DNA of 64,000 nucleotides from Amia ocellicauda. Its lineage: Eukaryota; Chordata; Actinopteri; Amiiformes; Amiidae. Shown one piece after another: positions 23,330 to 34,378 of the stretch (position 1 is its first letter; each line of letters begins with the position of its first letter). A model generated the notes under the pieces. It ran no database searches. It saw only the letters and a list, made by a program, of their open reading frames with translations, and was not told the origin of the DNA. The stretch lies in the NCBI RefSeq assembly GCF_036373705.1, contig NC_089850.1, forward strand, positions 29,700,733-29,764,732, given 5' to 3'. The translations under genes and the position numbers were made by a program.

Positions 23330-24230
23330 GTAAGGTCCTGGCAGCTTTATATATTTTTGTTTGACATGACTGTTTTAAGGATTGTGACTTTACAGAGCTT
23401 GGATGATTTGAGAAAGTGATCAAAAATGTGGAATTTGAAATTCAATAGGTTATTACGAAACCGTTTAAAGCAATAATAAAAAAAAATGGACGACAACTAC
23501 ATGTTGCCAGACAAGATTGGCATGGCGCTCGGTTTGAACCAGCGCAGCAGCAGCAGCCTTGAGTGCCGGAGGCAGGTCTGCTGGCTGGGTTCATGTGGTG
23601 GTTTGCTAGTGGCAGTGCTGGCTGGACCGCTTATAATTAATGTTTTAACGCAAATACTCTACATAACAGAACCGTAGTTAACTTTTGTAAAATGTGCTTT
23701 GCGTTGTTTTTGACTTGGGTTCAAACATGCCACGGAATAACATGTCAGAAAAGGGTAGTGATATGTACTATAACCAAATAAATATACACTGACAATATCC
23801 CAGTAGGCTATATAAGTTACAAAGGCTATCTTACTGAGTGCTGTAAAAAGTGCAAGAGGGACAATAAAAATGTCATGTTTACAAGTAACCTTACAGTAAT
23901 GGCTAAGATCCTCGGAGAATAATATTGTACCACGCTAATGCAGGATTGGGAGTCTGATATGTTGCAGTTAATGGTGTTTTGATGTGTAAGATCTGGATAA
24001 CGCATTTCAGAAATGTTTAATTGTGATGCTAAAACGTCTGCCGCTTCTGCCATTTGCAATCCGGTAGAAATAAGCGCTGTGCTTCTCAGTATAGCCTAAG
24101 TGTACGTTATCTTCAGTACAGCTGGTAAGATGGGTTAGTCTAGGATGATTGTCCCATGTTCTTCAGCCCTTTAAATTGTATATCTTGTACTTGTTGGAAA
24201 ATAAGGAATCAACCATTTCTGCATTACAGG

Positions 24231-27200
24231 ATGGCACAATCTCCACAAACCCCAACAACCTCTCATTTCGCCCTTTATTCCAGTGCCCACAAGGACACAA
24301 TTTTAAGCAAATTTGAGGAACTTAGGAAAAAGGATTTGTTGTGTGACATCACTCTGATTGTTGAAGATGCCCAGTTTAAGGCCCACAAGGCCTTGCTGGC
24401 TGCCAGCAGTGAGTATTTCTCTGTGATGTTTACTGGTGAGGGACAAGTGTGCCAGTCTATCTACATGCTGGATGGGATGGCTGCAGACACTTTCAGAGCA
24501 GTGCTGGAGTTTATCTACACTGGGCATGTGTCTGTGGAGAGGAGCACCGCAGAGCAGCTCCTGGCGATGGCCCACTACCTGAAAGTCGTTGACCTTGTGA
24601 AGGCTTACACCGAGTTTCAGAGTATGCACAGGCCCAGTCAGGATGGGAAATCGGATTCACACCAGAGAGGAGAAAATAATGAGGAGGCTGTTAAACCCAA
24701 ACGCAAAAGAGGTCGGCCAAGGAAGGATGAGGTTTTGACAGGGGCATCAAATGCTGCAGCTCCTGGTTCAAGTAAAATAAAAGAAGCCCCAGGGATCAAT
24801 AATCTAGTGACTTGTGTTCAGGAGGCAACAGTGCAACCGGTTATAGAAGAACCTATAGAAGAGAACAGAGAGAGTGAAGACGTAGCAGATTCTGATGCCC
24901 ACATGGATCCTTCCAATGACAAAGATGTGGACTATGACCCCAAATTGGAGGGGAAGCTGTGTCCCCGTAGCCGCTACAGCAAGCGCAGGATAAAGCCCCC
25001 GGTGAAATTGATTGGCTTTCGGCTGGGAGAAGATGTTGCTGAGCAGGGAGAGCCTGGGAAAAGAGGGAGGAAGAGGAAATATCCCAAAACTGAGGCCCGC
25101 TGTGAGGATTGTGGGAAAGTCTTCAAAAACCATTTGTTTTTAACAATCCACCAAAGAACACATACTGGTGAGCTTTAGAGCAAAGACGTATTATTTTTCT
25201 CTCAAGTACTTCAAAATTGTACCAGCTGTTACAAATATTCTGTGTCTTAATTGGTTATTTCTAATGAAATTATTTTCTACTGTCTGTAAGCATTAAGATG
25301 CTACAGCCACACAGAAGTAAGGTAGTCTGATACTGAAAACTAAAATGAAAATTGCCCTGTACAGGAATAATAGGTCTATTTAATGAAAATACGACAGCTA
25401 AGAGAGAACTGTACAATGTTTGACCAGACTGCTTGCTAAATTATTTATTTATTGTTAGGAATTATGTAGCTGTTTCTGATATGTATTGAGTGATCACATA
25501 AACCAAGATTTAAATCAATTGATATAGTGAAAAAGGTATGGATTGTTTTAGAGAGCTGTCCTGTATGAAATAGGCTTGTTAACCCATGGTGTGACTTAGT
25601 AAATGAATCATTGATCAAAAACAACATGTCAAGGGCAGAATTACTTTCTTTCAAATATTAAATATGGGGATACTTGTATAGAATACAACCGGTTTCTTGT
25701 TATCCTTTTCCTGCAGGGGAAAAGCCTTACAAATGCTTTGAGTGTGGAAAAGGGTTTACTCAGAAGCATACCTTGCTGGTGCACCAGCGCATGCACACTG
25801 GAGAGAGGCCCTACATCTGCACCGTGTGCTCCAAGGCCTTGTCCACTAAGCACTCGCTGCTCGAACACATGAACCTGCACACAGGCACGATACTCCCTCT
25901 TATACTGACAATGTTTAGTTTGGACCTGCAAGTCATTAGCCAAGGAAACCAACAGACCTGGGTTAAATAGTTATGGTTTAGAATTAGAATTAACCATTCC
26001 TTGAAAATATAGAAATGCAGTCTGCAGAAAGTACCTGCTATTGGGATTACACTATGTCTGTTAACAGAAGGTACTTCAGTCAGACTTCATTCTCTTTAGA
26101 CCTGGGACTAATCAGCAGTCTGTTGATAAATAAATTAATGTTAATATTCAACAATCCCCAAAAGTATTATGCTTTGTCCCTGGTTGTTTATTAATCTAAA
26201 TTTCACCCCAGAATAATACTGAAATGTATTATGTGTAATGGTTTTGTTGTATATGACCATCTGTGCTTTTCAGATCAGAAATCTTTCAGCTGTGATCAGT
26301 GTGGGAAGACTTTCAGTCAGAGAAGGCAACTGAAGAGTCATTACCGAGTTCACACAGGTAAAACCGCCACAGCACTGTAGAATACCTGTAAACGATTAAT
26401 AAAAAGTCAGGTAGTGTCCAAGGAAGACTGCATCATTAAAGTATTATATGAAAAGGTTTTTATCAGATGAAAATCTACAAAGCCAAAAATACAATGAGGT
26501 TAGATGTGTAATCAATGTTATAATATGAAATGTATGATCAGAACATACATCTTTTTAAAAGTCTTACAAGCTTATTGCATTTCTTTACCTATATACAGGT
26601 AAGCCCTTACCAGAGTGTGCACAGTGCCATCGAAGGTTCATGGATGCTGCTCAGCTTAAGAAGCATCTGAGAACACATACAGGTGATGCCAATGTTTTCA
26701 TTTGTGTTTCAGAAAGACGTTCGATTCTGTAACCATTTTTTTCTCTCTAAGTTTGATTCTTTGTTAACCAATGTTTCCAACACTTAACACTGTTTCTCAT
26801 ACTGTCCTCAAGGTAATCAGCTGGTTACTGGGGAATTAATTGAACATTACTGGTGCAAAGTACAAATCGCTTCACTGTGCCTTCAGAGATGAAACTGATT
26901 GTTTTTCAGTGCTTGATTTGTATGTCGTCATGTATGATGATTATCATGGTTACATATGTATTTTGCCACAAGCATTCAATGAGTTATATTGGAATTTGGT
27001 GAATTAACAGTTTGTTATTATTAATTCATTGACAAGATATTATTTTGCAATGTTTCTAAGGTACGGTTTGTAACTCTTTGACACTGAGCTGTGCTTTTGT
27101 CTTCATATCAGGTGAGAAACCATTCACATGTGAGATCTGTGGGAAGTGTTTCACAGCTAAGAGCACACTGCAGACCCATATCAGAATCCACAGGTAAAAG

Positions 27201-27555
27201 AGCCTAAAGTGTGCCTCTCTCTCTCTCTCTCTCATATAAAATATATATATTTTATACATACACTGTGAATGTGTTTACTGTATATATCCACAGCAGCAGC
27301 CTATATCGATCCACTGCTGGATGAAGGCCTCTCCAAAATGTTAAGATGTTTCCACTTGTTTTGATCTACAGGTTCTCTTTTCCAATATCATAAAAGATAG
27401 CTAATGAATGCCTCCTCAACTTTCTTATACAAGTATATGAGGCAATGTAATTATTCAAAACACTTCTGAGTAGTGCAGAAAATTATATGATTTTTTACAC
27501 CACATGCTTTATTAAAATGCAAACATTAAAATTAAATAAAAGCGTTAATACAAAA

Positions 27556-27628
<73 letters not shown>

Positions 27629-27648
27629 GCGTGTGTGTGGATTTTGTA

Positions 27649-27697
<49 letters not shown>

Positions 27698-29220
27698 GCG
27701 AGTGTGAGCACCTTTTTCTTTTATTCATTTTTTTTTCTTTTGGGGCATTTTAATAAAGCATGTGAAATACAAAATCATATCAATTTCTGTTTTCTCAGTT
27801 GTGTTTTGAATAATTACATAGCCTCTCATCTTTATTGTATCACGTAGTTTAGGAGGCATTCATTAGCTATCTTTTATGATATTGCTGATGCTGTTCTGTT
27901 TTTTAATCTCTTCATTTAATACCTCATTCCCTTTGGCTTCGAGCAGCTGTTAAAGTCTGCATAAATCACTGTGTTATTGAATAAAAAGCTTCAGTTTTAT
28001 TATAGTGTGACATCCTTCTCTCACTGCAGTACATACCAAACTCTGAAGCCACAAGTCCATGGGTCATGGATCATTAATTTCTATATTCTCTATAATATAA
28101 CTCGGTTTTCTATATAGTGATCAAACTCCTCTACTTTAGCTTTTTAATTTTGTATGATTGGAGTTTTTGGACTGAGGTGAATTCTTGCCTGTATTCAATA
28201 GGGTTTGAAATAATAAATGTGAGGTATGTGATGCTGAAAGTGTTTTCATTCCTTTTTTTTACACTCCATTCTCAAGAATGTCCTGTTCACTACTGTGACT
28301 TATGTATTCCTCTTTTTTATATTTAATTCTTTAGAGGAGAGAAACCATACATTTGTAGCCTCTGCAACAAGTCTTTCTCAGACCCGAGCGCCAAGAGACG
28401 CCATGTTACTTCTCACACTGGGAAGAAGCCTTTCACCTGCTCCCTCTGCAGCCTGACCTTTGCCCGACTCGACAACCTCAAAGCTCACACCAAAACGCAC
28501 AACAAGGAGCGGCCCACAGAGGTCCCTCGAGAGGTGGCGACCGTTGAGGGAAATGCAGGGGTGGAGGAGGTGCGCAGCATTCTGCAGCTCCAGCAGTACC
28601 AGCTCCCCACCTCAGGGGAGCAGGAGATCCAGCTGGTGGTCACCGGCGAGGTGGACAACATTAACTTCGTGCCCGGAGAGGAGCAAGGCATAAGCATCAT
28701 CACCGCCCAGGCCTCGGAGAGTCTGACTCCAGAGCAAACGTCAGGGCTGACCTTGCTGACGCAGCCCTCTCAGCACGTGCAGAACCTGGCCCTGGTCACT
28801 CAGGGAGAGACGGCCGAGCAGATCCAGACCATCAGTGTCATGGAGGGTCAAGTGTCTACAGGGCAGCCTGAGCAGATGCATGTGATCACCCTGACGAAGG
28901 AGGCCATGGAGCACCTGCAGGCCCACCACGGGCCGCCCCAGCAGCTACAGATCAACCAGCGGGCCGGCCAGTCTCTCCACCTGATGCAGGAGTCCACCCA
29001 TCAGCTCCCCATCGCCCAGGCACCTCAGCCTCAGCAGCTGCAGATGGGCAGAGACCAGCAGGGCCAGGCCATACACATCAGTGGCCAGACTGCCCAGCCC
29101 ATCTCCATCAGCCAGACGACTCAGCAGATCCCCAGTCACCAGATTCAAGGGCAGACGTTCCAGATCCAAGCTGGCACTGTGTCCTATCTCTATACCACCA
29201 GCTTAGCCCCGCAGAACTGA
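24231..29220 (+). CDS. zbtb24: Zinc finger and BTB domain-containing protein 24
   Basis: A nuclear DNA-binding regulator. Human ZBTB24 mutations cause ICF syndrome type 2 (centromeric hypomethylation), in part through loss of CDCA7 activation. Coding exons: 24231-25167, 25717-25884, 26274-26357, 26599-26682, 27112-27193, 28335-29220, giving 746 residues (human 697). Seen: a BTB/POZ domain ([21 protein letters not shown] onwards, residues about 20-125), an AT-hook KRKRGRPRK (residues about 157-166), eight C2H2 fingers joined by HTG(E/K)KP-type linkers, and a Gln-rich tail. Junctions fall at the HTG linkers, as in a repeated-finger gene. The ATG chosen follows an acceptor (CAG|G) at 24229; the upstream in-frame ATG at 24156 is intronic. 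Intron 3 has a GC donor. Confidence 0.96.
24291..24620 (+). other. zbtb24: ZBTB24 BTB/POZ domain
   Basis: Encodes LLCDITLIV...[15 protein letters not shown]...[13 protein letters not shown], the standard BTB dimerisation core. It mediates homodimerisation and partner binding in this family. Confidence 0.93.
24700..24729 (+). other. zbtb24: ZBTB24 AT-hook
   Basis: Encodes [10 protein letters not shown] with the GRP core that inserts into the minor groove of AT-rich DNA. The AT-hook between BTB and fingers is a known feature of ZBTB24. Confidence 0.9.
27381..27888. repeat. Foldback/MITE-like repeat with TA-repeat loop
   Basis: Arms 27381-27462 and 27804-27888 are imperfect reverse complements; the outer 34 bp (CAATATCATAAAAGATAGCT...) match exactly. 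The loop holds two TA microsatellites (27563-27624 and 27649-27695). It lies in the last intron of zbtb24. Confidence 0.8.
27563..27695. repeat. (TA)n microsatellite pair
   Basis: About 62 bp and 47 bp of TA separated by GCGTGTGTGTGG and a short spacer. Likely length-variable and hard to assemble. Confidence 0.95.
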
Positions 29221-29780
29221 ACTGGGGTGGGATGTGTCTTTGATACTGCTTACAAAAGTGGACTTGTCAGTTCATCATTCTGCAGTTTTAGTACTGGATT
29301 GTCTTGTAAGCAATGTCTGATTTCTATTAAAAACTCGCAGCTCTGATTTTTCTTTTCCTTTTAATTGAAGTGATCTTGAAAATGTTTTTATGAACTGTAA
29401 TATCATAATGAACTTCCATTACTACATATCTCTTCCCTGAATCTTTTTTGAAAAAGGCCAACAGTACTGAGTTACACATGGAGAATATGAAAGAATGAGG
29501 ATTTCTTTTCTCAGATAACCTATTTCATAAAACATTTTCTTCCAAACCATAACTGTAGTATTTGTATTGATCAAAATATCATAAAATGTATATCTAATGG
29601 GAAAATGGCATACGCTTACATAGCATTAGGTGGGTCTTTCAGTGCAGGCTGCATGCTCAGAGCCACACTGCCGTTCACCAAGTGCTGTCCAGTACCTGCC
29701 TAGAATTGGACTGGATGAGATGTTGTCATGGTTGTAGTGTTGCAGTGTAAAGAAAATGTTATTGTGTACCTATCTTTAGA
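29221..29780 (+). promoter_or_regulatory. zbtb24 3' UTR
   Basis: AT-rich tail after the stop codon. The first candidate polyadenylation signal is ATTAAA at 29326-29331; no strong AATAAA is seen. Nothing else recognised before the LINE. Confidence 0.55.
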
Positions 29781-31258
29781 TCTTAAGAACATAACAAAGT
29801 TTACAAACGAGAGGAGGCCATTCGACCCATCGTGCTCGTTTGGTGTCCATTAATAACTAAGTGATCCAAGGATCCTATCCAGTCTATTTTTAAATGTTCC
29901 ACATCGCTGGGGAGTTTGTTCCAGATTGTGATGACTCTGTGTGAAGAAGTGTCTCCTGTTTTCTGTCTTGAATGCCTTGAAGCCCAATTTCCATTTGTGT
30001 CCCCGGGTGCGTGTGTCCCTGCTGATCTGGAAAAGCTCCTCTGGTTTGATGTGGTCGATGCCTTTCATGATTTTGAAGACTTGGATCAAGTCCCCACGTA
30101 GTCTCCTCTGTTCCAGGGTGAAAAGGTTCAGTTCCTCAGTCTCTCAGTAGGACATTCCCTTCAGACCTGGAATAAGTCTGGTTGCTCTCCTCTGAACTGC
30201 CTCTAGAGCAGCGATATCTTTCTTGAAGTGTGGAGCCCAGAACTGTACACAGTATCCAGATGAGCTCTAACTAGTGCATTGTACAGTCTGAACATTACTG
30301 CCCTTGTTCTCAATTCTACACTTTTGACAATATACCCTAACATCCTGTTTGCATTTTTTAGTCCACATAGACTCCTAGGTCTTTCTCATGCGTTACTTTA
30401 TCTAGTTCTATTCCTCCCATAGTGTAATTATAGTGGACATTTTTGTTACCTGCATGTAATACCTTGCACTCGTCCACATTGAATTTCATCTGCCAGGTGT
30501 CGGCCCACAACTGAATATTATCTAAGTCCCTTTGAATAGCCTGTGTTGTCGAGATTGTATCTGCTGAGCCACCTATTTTAGTATCATCTGCAAATTTGAC
30601 AAGTTTGCTAACTATACCAGAGTCCAGATCATTAATATAGATTAGCAAAAGCACAGGCCCTAGTACTGATCCCTGTGGAACTCCACTAACACCCTCACTC
30701 CAGTTAGAAGCGACTCCTCTAATCGACACCCTCTGTTTCCTATACATCAACCAGTTCATAATCCATCTACTTACAATACCCTGAATGCTACAGCTTCCAA
30801 TCTGAGGATCAGTCTTTGGTGTGGAACCTTATCAAAAGCTTATTGTAAATCTAAGTATATCATATCATATGCTTTCACGTGATCTACAGCTGCAGTTGCA
30901 TGTTCAAAAAATTCTAATAAATTAGTAAGACATGATCTGCCTCGTCTAAACCCATGTTGACTATCTCCAAGAATATGGTTTTCATTAAGATGCTCCTCTA
31001 TTTTCTGTCTAATAATTTTTTCCAACATTTTACACGTGATGCAGGTGAGACTGATTGGCCTGTAATTTCCTGGCTCAGTTTTGTCCCCTTTCTTGTGGAT
31101 TGGATGACATTTGCTGTCTTCCAGTCAGTGGGCACATCCCCTGTTCTAAGTGTCATTTGTAATATTTGAGTTAGCGGCCTATAAATAATGTGCCTCATTT
31201 CTTTAAGTACTGTTGGAAAGTTTTTCATATGTAGTTGTGTACTTTTAGAGGACATTGT
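29781..31258 (-). mobile_element. 5'-truncated CR1-like LINE
   Basis: On the minus strand, reverse transcriptase fragments read KGTKLS..., GDSQHGFRRGRSCLTNL, GVPQGSVLGPVLL and KFADDTKIGG, the last holding the FADD catalytic motif. These lie in different frames with deletions, followed by the C-terminal thumb region and a 3' end GGTCGAATGGCCTCCTCTCG just before 29781. The 5' half including the endonuclease is missing. CR1/L2-type assignment rests on these motifs. It fills nearly all of the zbtb24-ppil6 gap. Confidence 0.88.
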
Positions 31259-31322
31259 TCATTGCGGGTTTGACTGGGTGCTTCGGCATCAGGAGAGACT
31301 GGCGGCCAGGCCAAGCCGCGCT

Positions 31323-31332
31323 GTTGCCATAG
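31323..31332 (+). promoter_or_regulatory. Possible RFX half X-box before ppil6
   Basis: GTTGCCATAG matches the 5' half of the X-box bound by RFX factors (GTTGCCATGGYAAC); the second half (CCGCC) does not fit. It sits 25 bp before the ATG, in a GC-rich stretch of about 100 bp. RFX sites fit a gene expressed in ciliated cells. Confidence 0.4.
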
Positions 31333-31356
31333 CCGCCGCGCTTTGTGTACACAGAG

Positions 31357-34205
31357 ATGGACGCGGCGCTGCGGCTGGAGGTCGTCGGGCTCATGAAAAA
31401 GCCCAACTTTCACATCGCAAAATGCACAGCAGAGGTAACCGACCTGAATATAATGATGCTCTATGAAACTGGTGCGCCATGTTTAACAATGAAGAATCCA
31501 GTAAAGCGACATTCACCGGCACACTGCAAGTGCGCTGTGCGTGGATGAAGGGGGTATTGAAACGTATTTTTTTAGTTCAATAAAACATATGTACCTGAGT
31601 AACGCATCTCGCAACTGCATGAGTTCTCAAAAAGCAGTAAAATAATAATGTACTTGGCGTACGTCAGATCCTTGAAGGACTGTGCTCAGTAATGCAATGG
31701 CTCCCTTGTGAACAGGCCCTGAAGCAGAGGTTTCCCGCATCGTTCTCCGAGCCCGCGGTGTGCGCGCTGCTGGAGTGCGCCTGGCACCACTATTTAAACA
31801 GGCAGAAAAGGGTGAGTTTTCCTTTCACTTCCCTACAATATCAGGGATACACTGATGATGCATGGCCAGTACACGCTTAAGACACAGGGAATGCACCTCC
31901 ACACACTGTATGTGTTGTTATCATGATGATGTAGGCTAAATCTCTGCTTTTATGAACGAGCAGCAGCTGAAGGGAGAGGTGTGGCAGTACTCATCCAGTG
32001 TCATGTGTTTTCTGAACGGAGAGCTTCTGGGGAATGAGAAGGATCTGAAGATCTGGGCTGAAAACCAGTGGAAGTTTTCTTTCTTCAGACCGCAGGCTCT
32101 GTACCTGGCTCTGGCTGAAGATTTCTACTGCAAACACCTGCAGAGCACCAAAGCAAGTGTCTTCTTATTTTGGGACTGAATTTAGTGTTTTGGAATGAGA
32201 ATTACAATTAGTTTAAATGTAGAGCACCAACAATATAGGTAGTACCTTCCCAAGTATAAAAGCATTGAAGGTGCACTTCTGTTTTGATGGCTAATTGTTT
32301 GGTTTGTGTGGCTTCATTTGCAGCACACATTTGTATACATGGATGTAACAATTGGTGAGAAAACAGCTGGGAGATTATTATTTGAGGTAAGGGAATTCAA
32401 ATTGTACAGAAACAAATGCATGGTTTGGAAAATTACAACAGCTGCTGACAGTTATCGTCTTTAGCTTTTTACAGATCTCTGTCCAAAGACGAGCACGAAT
32501 TTCCAGACTCTCTGTACAGGGGAGGCGGGCGAATCTCTGGGGAATCTCCATTTGAGCTACAAGGGGTCCATATTTCATCGCATTGTTTCAAACGGCTGGA
32601 TTCAGGGCGGAGGTGGGCTTGTAAAGGTCTCAACTCCATGAAGTGTATCCTTCCTTATTAGAAAATCTTTGGCATATTCTAATACAATTTAAGAAAACTG
32701 ACTTAAGCAGTTTTAAGATAAGTTTTATTAACCACTAAACCTAAGGAGGATAGAAGACACTAGACTATACAGTATTGCAGTACTGTATTGACAGAAATCA
32801 GGTCTTTGGGGATTTTCTAACTTGATTTGTTTATTTATTTGTTTGTTTTTCCATTCTAACAATTATTATATATTTTTTATATTAGTATTACAGTGATTAA
32901 ATATTATACATTCACAAGTAACTTTAAACATTGATATTTGCACATATTGTTAATTAATACTGACCCATGTAATAATAATTAAAATAAATATGGCTCTCAT
33001 TTCAAGACTTATATTTATATTAGATTTAGGCTTAGATCAAATCAAAAGACAAACCCCACATGGACATGGGGAGACCATGCTAACTCACAAGCTGAAATCA
33101 AACCTGGGTCCCAGGAGCTGAGGCTGCAATGCTATCCACTGCACCACTAGCTAGAAAGAATTGAATGTTTCCACCAAATTCTGCTTTAGTATATTGTCCC
33201 CTACTGAAAGATTTGTAACCTGTACAACCTTGATCTGTTATAGATATTTCACCAGGAGGGAAGGGAAATGGAGGAGAGTCAATTTACGGGCCGACATTTG
33301 AAGGTAAAAGAGATCTGTCAATATTGAGTTCTTACCAACAGAGGGTGCCATGCTATTTACATTGTTTTCAATGGGATGTTTCCTTTTCCACCTATGCTTC
33401 TGATAATGGACAGGCAATTTAGTCAATGCTGAAGCAAATAACCCAAAACCAGCTCCCCTCAGAAAACAACGAAACGTCTCCTTAGTTTTACCTTCATTTA
33501 TTGCGAAAGAACAACAATCAGCAGGGTTACATGGTCGTATTTTGTAATCCACATGTTTTTCATACAGTTTTCCCATCACTTTGCTTCTTCTAGAACTGGC
33601 AACAGACAATTTTCTAGTTACTAGCTTGATCGTCATGCTTTCATGCAAAATGTAAATGTAATCGATTTCATTTTATAAAACGTAATGTATTGTTTTCTAT
33701 TTAAATTATAAAACCTAGTATCTAATCCACACTACTTTTTCATGATTTACTTTACATTTAGTACAGTCTTTAACAAATTTAAGTATTGCATAAATTAATA
33801 TCTCTAGGTTAGCCTGAATCAAATATGTCTGCTGTTCTCTGTATTCAAAGATGAAAGCTTCGCAGTCTCTCACAATAAAAGAGGGATACTTGGGATGGCC
33901 AACAAAGGACCACACACCAACGGATCCCAGTTTTATATCACACTGCAGCCAGCTGCCTGGATGGACAGAAAATACGTAGCTTTTGGGTGTGTATATTATA
34001 GTATTTACTTCCTACAAAAAACTATTAAAATGTTTATGATTACATTAGGCCAGAAGTAGCTCTAAAACATTACACCTGTTCTTCTTTTTTAAGCCAGGTG
34101 ATCGAGGGCACAGAGGTCCTGGAGAAACTAGAAGCTGTCCCCACGTACAATGAGAGACCAAAGCAAGAGTGTAAAGTTATCGACTGTGGAGTATTTGTGC
34201 CTTGA
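31357..34205 (+). CDS. ppil6: Peptidyl-prolyl isomerase-like 6 (divergent cyclophilin)
   Basis: A cyclophilin-like protein with an extra N-terminal domain. Exons: 31357-31434, 31716-31811, 31964-32152, 32324-32386, 32465-32612, 33244-33303, 33851-33986, 34094-34205 (TGA), all in frame: 293 residues (human about 311). Seen: N-terminal [14 protein letters not shown] and the [14 protein letters not shown] region typical of PPIL6, then a cyclophilin fold with [24 protein letters not shown] (catalytic-type Arg kept), [20 protein letters not shown] and [10 protein letters not shown]. Intron 3 has a GC donor (AAA|GCAAGT). The start ATG is the only in-frame Met near the GC-rich promoter. The first exon begins about 100 bp after the LINE. 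Whether it is an active isomerase is unknown. Confidence 0.95.
32720..33165. repeat. Repeat-like stretch in a ppil6 intron
   Basis: 33055-33150 (ACATGGGGAGACCATGC ... GCTATCCACTGCACCACTAGC) resembles a widespread vertebrate interspersed repeat ending in an ACCACTG-type tail. No further structure is visible. Confidence 0.35.
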
Positions 34206-34378
34206 TCCCTATCTCGGTATGTCTTATAAAAACAATTTGAACATGATCAATATCTTGCCATGTTTATTAAATGTCCTAACTATGTTTTTCTTGTTTAATT
34301 TTTTTCATGGTGTTTCCCAGAGTTGTTACATAAATCTGTCTTTGTCTGAAAAACATGCCTGTGCAACCCTTTAATAAA
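34206..34378 (+). promoter_or_regulatory. ppil6 3' UTR and poly(A) signal
   Basis: Short 3' UTR; AATAAA at 34373-34378 follows the stop codon by about 170 bp. Confidence 0.75.

Larger units (their letters stand above)
25095..28510 (+). other. zbtb24: ZBTB24 array of eight C2H2 zinc fingers
   Basis: Fingers start at CEDCGKVF (end of the first coding exon), [48 protein letters not shown] and CSLCSLTF. All eight keep the two Cys and two His. The third ([14 protein letters not shown]) lacks the usual Phe in the middle of the finger. The last two are on the final exon with the C-terminal tail. Confidence 0.92.

Noticed and set aside
24156-24230. Upstream in-frame ATG extending zbtb24 by 25 residues
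   Set aside because: A good acceptor (TTACAG) sits just before the ATG at 24231, and the extra residues do not look like any BTB protein N-terminus.
25885-25967. Alternative zbtb24 C-terminus by reading into intron 3
   Set aside because: The extra residues are unlike zinc-finger sequence, and the following exons continue the finger array in phase.
27487-27728. Open frames of repeated Ile-Tyr on both strands
   Set aside because: Produced by the TA microsatellite; not genes.
28460-28703. Frames overlapping the last zbtb24 exon
   Set aside because: Shadow frames of the C-terminal coding exon.
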